Shown here: in pieces, positions 5,336-9,622 of the stretch
Numbering within the stretch: the stretch's first letter is position 1
Layout: each line of letters begins with the position of its first letter
Assembly: GCA_937920085.1 (NCBI GenBank)
Contig: CALETE010000071.1
Location: 1-9,622 of the forward strand
DNA: 9,622 bases
Direction of reading: 5' to 3'
Source: an uncultured Alphaproteobacteria bacterium
GTDB taxonomy: Bacteria > Pseudomonadota > Alphaproteobacteria > Caulobacterales > Caulobacteraceae
The notes under the pieces: model-generated
The model's database searches: none
Told to the model about the DNA's origin: nothing
What the model saw: only the letters and a program-made list of their open reading frames with translations
Made by a program: the position numbers and the translations under genes

Positions 5336-6263
5336 CATTTTGCAGACGCCGCTCGGGGCCGCTTATCAGGAGGATTGCGTTAAATTCCTCCGATCAGTTG
5401 AGAGCGAAACCGTGGACCTGGCTTTCGCCGATCCGCCGTTCAACCTCGGCAAGAAATACACGTCTGGCATCGACGACAGCTTGATCGGCGAGGAATACGT
5501 GGCTTGGTGTAAGGAGTGGCTGGACGAGATGGTCCGGACGCTCAAGCCAGGCGGCTCCCTATTCCTTTGGAACCTTCCGAAGTGGAATTTGCCGCTAGGC
5601 GCTCACCTGGGCCAGCAGCTGACCTTCCGCCACTGGATCAGCGTGGATATCAAATACTCTTTGCCGATCCAGGGGCGGCTCTACCCGTCACATTACGCCC
5701 TCCTGTACTTCGTGAAAGGCAAGAAGCCGGCGATCTTCCATCCCGACCGGATTCCGACGCCCTGCTGTCGGCACTGTGGTGGAGAACAGCGCGATTATGG
5801 TGGCTACAAGGACAAGATGAACCCCAAGGGGGTGAACCTGTCCGACGTGTGGACCGACATCCCGCCCGTGCGCCATGCTAAGTACAAGAAGCGGGATGCC
5901 AACGCCCTCGCCTTGAAGCTGATGGATCGCATCATCACCATGGCGTCGGATGAAGGATCCTTGGTTCTGGATCCGTTTGGCGGATCTGGGACGACTTTCG
6001 TCGCGGCCGAGCTGAATGGTCGCCGCTGGATCGGATCCGAACTGGACTGTTCGACCATAGTGGAACGGTTTGACTCCCTGCAGGGCGACCGCGAGCATCT
6101 GGCCGATATCCACCGCAACAAGAACGTGCTCTTCACTCGGACCGACCTCGAGCGTCGGCGCAAGAATGGCAAGCCACTGCCCGCCGCCTACCAGGTGGAA
6201 CAGGATATCGTAGATTGCACCTGCGACCCGAACGATAATCAGCCCAGCCTGGCCTTTGGCTAG
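5328..6263 (+). CDS. Beta-class DNA methyltransferase of the type II R-M system
   Basis: Transfers methyl from S-adenosylmethionine to an amino group of A or C in the recognition site. From ATG 5328 it has 311 residues. Motif IV DPPFNLG (35-41) comes before the AdoMet motif I DPFGGSGTT (215-223), the beta-class order. EWLDEMVRTLKPGGSLFLWNLP (about 63-84) and the YPSHYALLYFVKGKKP block (119-134) are typical. A Cys cluster, CCRHCGG (146-152), may bind metal. The frame is open back to ATG 5217, which overlaps the recombinase stop as ATGA, and there is another ATG at 5319. The extra 37 residues are low-complexity and unlike the family start, and the promoter signals favour 5328. Its partner cuts a probable GGATCC site, so this enzyme should protect GGATCC. 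Whether it makes m6A or m4C cannot be told from DPPF alone. It converges with and overlaps the endonuclease gene by 4 bp. Confidence 0.88.
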   Translation: MIPILQTPLGAAYQEDCVKFLRSVESETVDLAFADPPFNLGKKYTSGIDDSLIGEEYVAWCKEWLDEMVRTLKPGGSLFLWNLPKWNLPLGAHLGQQLTFRHWISVDIKYSLPIQGRLYPSHYALLYFVKGKKPAIFHPDRIPTPCCRHCGGEQRDYGGYKDKMNPKGVNLSDVWTDIPPVRHAKYKKRDANALALKLMDRIITMASDEGSLVLDPFGGSGTTFVAAELNGRRWIGSELDCSTIVERFDSLQGDREHLADIHRNKNVLFTRTDLERRRKNGKPLPAAYQVEQDIVDCTCDPNDNQPSLAFG

Positions 6264-6967
6264 GCCTTGGTGCGGCCTTCGCGAGCACGGCCGTCGTCGC
6301 CGACCTTGAGATAGGGGAACGCCGGGTCGTCGGTCAGCTCGTCTTGCTCGACGACCGTGATCGCTAGTAGCCCCCGCTCTACCGTCGTTTTCAGGCCTTC
6401 CCACATTGACAGGTAACCCGACAGCTCGCCGATGTTGCCAATTCGGTCGGTGAGGTGCTCATACAGGCCCCGGCTTGGAAGGATCAGGACGCCGACCTGG
6501 ACGATCCCCGCGCCGAGGGCGATGGCCAGCTTGTTCATGCTGCGGTGTGACGAGGAGATATTCCCAGTCTCCCACTCGATTGCGATGTGCGTGCCGGTGT
6601 CGCTGTGCGTCACCAGGTCGAACCCGCCAAAATCTGATGTGATCGGCTCGCGGTACGTTTCCAGGGATGGATAGAGGCGGATCGGCGGCTGGTCGCGGTC
6701 GCGCTTCAGATCGACCAGGCCTTCTGCCTCCCAGCCCTCGACATCTCGGATGTGTTCTAGGAAGCGGTTACGCAGGAAGCCGACGCCGTTGCGCGCCCAT
6801 TGGCCATTAGGGAGCCGTGCCTTGCGACGGAGGCAGAGCTTCCCCGACCCAGCCGGGTTGTCGATGCTCTCGATCGACCGGACATAGCTTTCATGAAACG
6901 TTTTCCAGTCAGGCGACGAGATAACGTCGCCCTGGTCGAACAACACGAGCGTGCGTAGCCATTTCAT
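6260..6967 (-). CDS. BamHI-family type II restriction endonuclease
   Basis: 235 residues, close to BamHI in size (213). The stretch EWETGNISSSHRSMNKLAIA (131-150) followed by LILPSRGLYEHLTDRIGN (161-178) is a clear match to BamHI from memory of that sequence. The catalytic set is intact: E107, D117, E131 and E133 correspond to BamHI E77, D94, E111 and E113. The base-contacting residues N136, S138, R142, D174 and R175 align with BamHI N116, S118, R122, D154 and R155 at a constant offset of 20. This predicts double-strand cutting at GGATCC or a closely related site, as a dimer with Mg2+. The start ATG overlaps the controller stop (ATGA, 6964-6967), giving coupled expression. The C-terminal 25 residues differ from BamHI and are rich in Asp/Arg. 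Confidence 0.88.
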   Translation of the reverse strand: MKWLRTLVLFDQGDVISSPDWKTFHESYVRSIESIDNPAGSGKLCLRRKARLPNGQWARNGVGFLRNRFLEHIRDVEGWEAEGLVDLKRDRDQPPIRLYPSLETYREPITSDFGGFDLVTHSDTGTHIAIEWETGNISSSHRSMNKLAIALGAGIVQVGVLILPSRGLYEHLTDRIGNIGELSGYLSMWEGLKTTVERGLLAITVVEQDELTDDPAFPYLKVGDDGRAREGRTKA

Positions 6968-7194
6968 GAACGCAGCTCCGGTATGTCATGGGTGAGCACC
7001 GCTACGTCGCACTCAAGCGCGGTGCAGATCTGGCAAAGGACCGTGAACGTCAGATTGCGGATACCGCGTTCAACACCGCCCGCATACGACCGATCAATAT
7101 CGGCCCGGGCGGCGAGTTCTTCCTGGGTCAGCCCGAGAGATTTGCGGCGCTCTCTTATGCGTTGCCCAAGGCGCTTAAGAACGTCCTGATTCAC
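6964..7194 (-). CDS. R-M controller protein (C protein, XRE-type HTH)
   Basis: 76 residues, the usual C-protein size. The HTH lies at about 22-48 (LTQEELAARADIDRSYAGGVERGIRNLT), including the RSY...VERG pattern common in R-M controllers. Such proteins dimerise on C-boxes and activate their own gene and the downstream endonuclease after a delay, letting methylation come first. The start is GTG 7194, with no ribosome-binding site before it. C genes are often leaderless, and the C-box lies 25-50 bp upstream, where an activator overlapping the -35 should be. The next gene is the endonuclease, coupled by ATGA. Family and context agree well. Confidence 0.88.
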   Translation of the reverse strand: MNQDVLKRLGQRIRERRKSLGLTQEELAARADIDRSYAGGVERGIRNLTFTVLCQICTALECDVAVLTHDIPELRS

Positions 7195-7218
7195 GACTAG
7201 AAGGCTCGCCGAAATGGC

Positions 7219-7244
7219 GACTATGAGTCCACGGACTATGATAC
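7219..7244 (-). promoter_or_regulatory. C-box operator of the controller/endonuclease operon
   Basis: Two 11-bp boxes in the same register, GACTATGAGTC (7219-7229) and GACTATGATAC (7234-7244), are separated by 4 bp (centres 15 bp apart). Read on the minus strand the pair is GTATCATAGTC-CGTG-GACTCATAGTC, the layout of known C-boxes with GACTN3AGTC-type dyads around a GTG-containing spacer. The gene-proximal box is the perfect dyad and the distal one is degenerate in its outer half. The proximal box would overlap the -35 region of a leaderless transcript starting at 7194, the usual arrangement for C-dependent activation. Confidence 0.8.
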
Positions 7245-7427
7245 CCTTTTAAGCGGCGGCCGTTCTGGTTCCCATCGGCTGCAATTGCGGCTTGGGCTAT
7301 AGGTGTAGCGACCTGCAATCGCCTGCACTTCGGATCTAGCCCTGACGTTCAAAGACCTTCGGCATGAACCTCATGGAGGGGAGGGCGCGCGGGATCATCT
7401 CATGGTCTCACGGCTCCCCGCCCTGTC

Positions 7428-7526
7428 AACGCCTGAAGGCGTTCCCCTGCGCAGCTAAGGGCTGCGCCGGTGACAAGCGGGGTCCCCGCCGTGGGTCCAG
7501 GAGCTGACCCGCTCACAGGGAGCGGG
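7428..7526 (+). ncRNA. Tandem-hairpin leader before the DUF1640-like gene
   Basis: Five consecutive stem-loops: AACGCC-TGAA-GGCGTT (7428-7443), GCGCAGC-TAAGG-GCTGCGC (7449-7467), GCGGG-GTC-CCCGC (7477-7489), GGGTC...GACCC (7493-7510) and CCCGCTC-ACAGG-GAGCGGG (7508-7526). The last two share CCC (7508-7510), so they exclude each other. The last one ends 5 bp before the GGAG ribosome site (7532-7535). This looks like a structured 5' untranslated region that could control translation, or a DNA-level structure such as a single-strand origin. I recognise no known riboswitch. Upstream, 7245-7427 shows no gene or clear motif. Confidence 0.45.
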
Positions 7527-7545
7527 CTCTTGGAGATACCCAACC

Positions 7546-7890
7546 ATGAAGCACAAAGACCTTTTTGACACAGAAGGCTACCAGGCCGGGCTGATTGAAG
7601 TCGGCGTTGAGCCTTCTATCGCCAAGGCGCACTGCGACGCCCTGATGGCGGCTTTGAAGCCGGCGCAAACCTACTGGCGAGAACGCATGGCCGAGCCCTA
7701 CCGGTTCGAACCCAAGACAGAGCTCTACCCGAGTGCAGATCTCCTGGCGGAGATTCGCAAGGTTGAGCTCGAGGCGATGAAGACGATCAACGCGGTTGAC
7801 CTGAAGAGGCTCAACGATCGGATTTGGACCTTGCTCTGGCTTGTGCCGACAGCCCTCATTTCCGCCATACTGGGAAGCATGATGCGATAG
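7546..7890 (+). CDS. DUF1640/CCDC90-like coiled-coil protein with C-terminal membrane anchor
   Basis: 114 residues. The N-terminal part, FDTEGYQAGLIEVGVEPSIAKAHCDALMAAL (7-37), resembles the start of DUF1640-type proteins found on many alphaproteobacterial replicons. A helical, heptad-like region follows (63-92, LLAEIRKVELEAMKTINAVDLKRLNDRI), then a hydrophobic segment (93-112, WTLLWLVPTALISAILGSMM) ending in a single Arg. The expected topology is one C-terminal transmembrane helix with the coiled coil in the cytoplasm. A GGAG site lies 10 nt before the ATG, and an intrinsic terminator follows directly, so it is a single-gene transcript. Function is unknown. Because of the small size and single membrane segment a toxin could be considered, but no antitoxin partner is adjacent. 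Confidence 0.75.
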   Translation: MKHKDLFDTEGYQAGLIEVGVEPSIAKAHCDALMAALKPAQTYWRERMAEPYRFEPKTELYPSADLLAEIRKVELEAMKTINAVDLKRLNDRIWTLLWLVPTALISAILGSMMR

Positions 7891-7911
7891 GTCATCGAAC
7901 CCCAAAACTTG

Positions 7912-7944
7912 GACCCCTGCCTGGCGACGGGCGGGGGTCTTTTT
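7912..7944 (+). terminator. Rho-independent terminator after the DUF1640-like gene
   Basis: GACCCCTGCC (7912-7921) pairs with GGCGGGGGTC (7930-7939), a 10-bp stem with one T-G pair and an 8-base loop, followed by a T5 run (7940-7944). It is 22 bp past the stop codon. Confidence 0.9.
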
Positions 7945-8290
7945 CTCTCAGCGCAGGGTGCTGAAGGTGCGTGATCGGGGGGTGTTGCCCGACCGCCTGA
8001 AGCCGAATTGTCCCGTGGTCGACAGGCACGGCCGAACTCCCAAAGAGATCGAAGTCTCATCCAGGTCAGATCGTCCAAACCATCCCGAGGCGATCAACTC
8101 ACTGGGGCTGGCCGGATGGCTTAGCCATGCCATGGGACCCAATTTGCCCCCTGAAGCGGAAAGGCCGTCCCTCCAATCAGGTGACCCCAGAGGGGACCTT
8201 CAGGAGGGATCGATCTGCGATCGATTGGAGGCACACATTACGCCCAGCGGCGCTGCTAAACACGTAATAAAATCAGCATGTTAGGAAAGA
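7945..8290. other. Gene-poor stretch with dyad-rich segment at 8171-8230
   Basis: Open frames here have poor protein-like composition and are not called. The clearest structure is the outer arms CTCCAATC (8171-8178) and GATTGGAG (8223-8230), enclosing AGGT-GA-CCCC-AGA-GGGG-ACCT (8179-8199). A competing hairpin, ATCGATC-TGC-GATCGAT (8209-8225), overlaps the right outer arm. Another small dyad, ATGGCT-T-AGCCAT, lies near 8116-8128. This suggests a folded RNA or a protein-binding DNA site; no known family is recognised. Confidence 0.35.
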
Positions 8291-8320
8291 CCAAAACACA
8301 TGTATTTACATGTGTTTTGG
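8291..8320. repeat. 14-bp perfect inverted repeat containing ACATGT boxes
   Basis: CCAAAACACATGTA and TACATGTGTTTTGG face each other across TT. Its centre, ACATGTATTTACATGT (8298-8313), is the exact reverse complement of 8394-8409, just before the RHH gene. It is probably the distal operator of that regulator. The stem is too AT-rich and lacks a proper U-run context for a strong terminator call. Confidence 0.6.
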
Positions 8321-8359
8321 GTTTACACACGACGGTGACAATAGGTGATGTGATAAGAC

Positions 8360-8410
8360 ATTGAAAACGCCCATATTTTCCCAGGTTTTCAATACATGTA
8401 AATACATGTA
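8360..8410 (+). promoter_or_regulatory. Operator/promoter region of the second RHH gene
   Basis: Two tandem 10-bp units AATACATGTA (8391-8400, 8401-8410), each holding the 8-bp palindrome TACATGTA, end 10 bp before the ATG. Upstream is a perfect 9-bp inverted repeat ATTGAAAAC (8360-8368) / GTTTTCAAT (8385-8393), with TTGAAA as a -35 candidate. No good ribosome-binding sequence precedes the ATG. Binding of the encoded RHH protein here would block its own promoter, the common logic for this family. Confidence 0.55.
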
Positions 8411-8420
8411 AGATACAGAT

Positions 8421-8768
8421 ATGAAGGGTCCTGCGGAAGGCAAAATACGATTCACTCTGGATCTGCGAGCAGATCTTGTAAACGGGCTCAGGGCTCGCGC
8501 TAAGGCGCGTGGTATGACTTACACGGCATACCTAGAGCGTCTAATCCAAGAGGATAATTTAGCGCAAGAGGGCCCTAATTGGCACGAGTACCAGGCTGCC
8601 TACCAGTCGGTCCTCGCGGTCTCTTTCCTTACCGAGATCGTTACGAACCAGTACGGAGAAGAGGTCACCGACGAGATACTCAAATCCGCTGCCGAGACCA
8701 TGGAGCAGGATTTCGGCGCCTATCCACGGCCGCCAAAACCTGTCGTGCGACCGCCTCCTGAAAAATAG
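8421..8768 (+). CDS. RHH (Arc/MetJ-type) DNA-binding protein
   Basis: 115 residues. The N-terminal RHH unit has strand KIRFTLDLR (8-16), helix A ADLVNGLRARAKARG (17-31) and helix B TYTAYLERLIQEDN (33-46). A second helical part (about 53-98) contains SVLAVSFLTEIVTNQ and an acidic helix, then a proline-rich tail (PRPPKPVVRPPPEK). RHH dimers insert the strand into the major groove at palindromic or tandem sites, and the TACATGTA boxes directly upstream are the likely autoregulatory sites. Possible roles are a plasmid copy or transfer regulator, an accessory (MobC-like) protein, or an antitoxin without a visible toxin. There is no relaxase gene on the plasmid. Base use is somewhat more AT-rich and uneven than in repA or parA, which may mean later acquisition. 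Confidence 0.75.
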   Translation: MKGPAEGKIRFTLDLRADLVNGLRARAKARGMTYTAYLERLIQEDNLAQEGPNWHEYQAAYQSVLAVSFLTEIVTNQYGEEVTDEILKSAAETMEQDFGAYPRPPKPVVRPPPEK

Positions 8769-8918
8769 GAAACGGCCGCCAACGTAGTTTCGCACCTCCC
8801 ATTTCGGCCGACGCAAAGCATCAGCTCCACGAGGGCGAGGCCCCGGCCGGATGCGGTGATCGAGCATCTGGGAATTGCTTCTTTCTGATCTGTTAACCGA
8901 ACCCCCCCCACAAGCTCT

Positions 8919-8946
8919 CATGTGAACATGTGGAGACGTGAACATG
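8919..8946. promoter_or_regulatory. Partition operator/centromere boxes before parA
   Basis: Two exact GTGAACATG copies, at 8922-8930 and 8938-8946, start 16 bp apart (two 8-bp units). The first sits in CATGT-GA-ACATG (8919-8930), a small dyad. The second covers the parA start codon itself, so a bound repressor would block both transcription and start selection. The same boxes recur at 9548-9564 and, reversed, at 292-308. From 8769 to 8918 I see no gene and no strong promoter. Confidence 0.65.
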
Positions 8947-9594
8947 CGAACGATCGCAATTCTGAGCCAGAAGGGCGGCGCGGGTAAAACCACCCTAGCG
9001 CTTCACCTGGCAGCTGCCGGCGAAGCAGCCGGCTTTGTGTCCCTAGTTGTGGACATGGACCCGCAGGCCACGGCCAGTAAATGGGCCGAGTGGCGTCAGG
9101 GTTTGGCCCCTGAGGTCATCGACAGCCCCCCTGCCCTCCTGCCCCGTAAGCTAGCCGCTGCGGAAAGTCAGGGTGCGCAGTTCGTCGTGATCGATACGCC
9201 GCCTCACGCCGAGGCCGCAGCCTATGAGGCTGCGAAGCTTGCTGATCTGATCTTGATCCCCTGTCGGCCACGCGCCTTTGACCTGGACGCCATCCAGATG
9301 ACGGCCGCTCTGGCCAAGCGCGCCGGCAAACCCGCGTTTGTCGTGTTCATGGCCGGTCCTCCGAACGCTCCTAAGCTTTACGCAGAGGCCGCCGAGGTCG
9401 TCGCCGGATATGGCATCGACGCCGCACCGGTTATCTTCTCAGAGCGCGCAGCCTTCCACCACAGCACTGGCCAGGGCCGGGTCGCGGCCGAATTTGAGCC
9501 TGCTGGTAAAGCGGCCCAAGATGTCGCCGCCCTCTGGATGTGGGTAAGCGAACATGTGAACATGTCCACAGGTAAGAACATGAGGGCCGCATGA
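8944..9594 (+). CDS. parA: ParA-type partition ATPase
   Basis: 216 residues from ATG 8944, a short ParA of the type Ib class without an N-terminal DNA-binding domain. The deviant Walker A motif QKGGAGKTT (9-17, with signature Lys10 and Lys15) is followed by VVDMDPQATASKW, then the Walker B-like FVVIDTPPH, and RPRAFDLDAIQMTAAL in the later core. ParA moves plasmid copies over the nucleoid using ATP with its centromere-binding partner. A GTG at 8938 in the same frame would add two residues. GGAGA at 8932-8936 is 7 nt from ATG 8944 but only 1 nt from the GTG, so the ATG is preferred. The stop overlaps the partner start (ATGA, 9591-9594 = 24-27). Confidence 0.92.
   Translation: MRTIAILSQKGGAGKTTLALHLAAAGEAAGFVSLVVDMDPQATASKWAEWRQGLAPEVIDSPPALLPRKLAAAESQGAQFVVIDTPPHAEAAAYEAAKLADLILIPCRPRAFDLDAIQMTAALAKRAGKPAFVVFMAGPPNAPKLYAEAAEVVAGYGIDAAPVIFSERAAFHHSTGQGRVAAEFEPAGKAAQDVAALWMWVSEHVNMSTGKNMRAA
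9548..9582. promoter_or_regulatory. RHH boxes inside the end of parA
   Basis: GCGAACATG (9548-9556) and GTGAACATG (9556-9564) start 8 bp apart. A weaker AAGAACATG is at 9574-9582 (equal to 7-15 in the first copy). They lie in the last codons of parA, directly before the partner gene start, and continue the box series seen before parA and before repA. Confidence 0.55.
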
Positions 9595-9622
9595 GCCGCT
9601 TCGCCAACTTGGCCACCAAGGC
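9568..9622. repeat. Terminal overlap, copy 2 of bases 1-55
   Basis: Exact repeat of the first 55 bases. It holds the parA stop and the first 32 bases of the RHH partner gene, which appears complete at 24-290. It should be counted once in the circular molecule. Confidence 0.95.

Noticed and set aside
5688..6404. Long minus-strand frame of 238 codons opposite the methyltransferase
   Set aside because: The plus strand has clear methyltransferase motifs and the minus-strand translation shows no family features; it is a GC-rich shadow.
7725..8078. Open frame of 117 codons on the minus strand
   Set aside because: Antisense to the DUF1640-like gene and its terminator, with a composition typical of a shadow frame.
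7958..8284. Open frame of 108 codons on the plus strand
   Set aside because: Starts at a GTG without a ribosome site just after a terminator, has no recognisable domain and crosses the dyad-rich segment. Kept as non-coding.
7260..8290. tRNA or known riboswitch
   Set aside because: No cloverleaf, T-loop or known aptamer core could be read in the gene-free stretches; only generic hairpins.
7546..8768. DUF1640-like protein and second RHH protein as a toxin-antitoxin pair
   Set aside because: The genes are over 500 bp apart with a strong terminator between them, and neither matches a known toxin.

Overview
This window is very probably one complete small circular plasmid. Bases 1-55 are repeated exactly as bases 9568-9622, so the unit circle is 9567 bp and the window ends are only a linearisation point inside the parA/RHH partner junction. 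The host is most likely an alphaproteobacterium (Sphingomonadales or Caulobacterales type). This rests on the RepA family, the ParA plus small ribbon-helix-helix (RHH) partner, the GC-rich coding sequence and the DUF1640-like membrane-anchored protein. It is an inference, not a species call. No relaxase or conjugation gene is visible.

Layout, read around the circle. (1) Maintenance block: parA (8944-9594), its RHH partner (9591 / 24-290, ATGA overlap) and repA (325-1461) run in one direction. They are followed by an iteron origin (1465-1620) and an AT-rich unwinding region (about 1668-1714). GTGAACATG-type sites, many spaced 8 bp or multiples of 8 bp, sit before parA, at the parA/RHH junction and before repA, and probably form the operator/centromere. 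(2) Minus-strand accessory block: a PD-(D/E)XK nuclease-like gene (2023-2979) and a DndB/DGQHR-family gene (3241-4296), separated by a strong terminator. The DndB-like gene is preceded by eight [G/C]AGCTC boxes (six are GAGCTC) spaced 20-22 bp (4315-4471). No other dnd genes are present. (3) A small serine recombinase (4639-5220).

(4) A type II restriction-modification (R-M) system with a BamHI-family endonuclease (6260-6967, minus), a C-type controller (6964-7194, minus) and a beta-class DNA methyltransferase (about 5328-6263, plus). M and R converge and share the palindrome CTAG as both stop codons. A paired C-box lies upstream of the controller, and a matching half-site lies on the methyltransferase start. 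This resembles the Esp1396I-type control scheme, in which C activates C/R and represses M. (5) A DUF1640-like coiled-coil protein with a C-terminal membrane segment (7546-7890), behind a leader of tandem hairpins and ended by a good terminator. (6) About 500 bp without a convincing gene but with dyad structure, then a second RHH regulator (8421-8768) with palindromic operators at its start.

How it fits together: RepA/iterons replicate the circle, ParA/RHH segregate it, the recombinase may resolve multimers, and the R-M system provides both phage defence and post-segregational stabilisation. The orphan DndB-like gene with its 22-bp-periodic box array, next to a stand-alone nuclease-like gene, is the least explained part and the best candidate for something undescribed.
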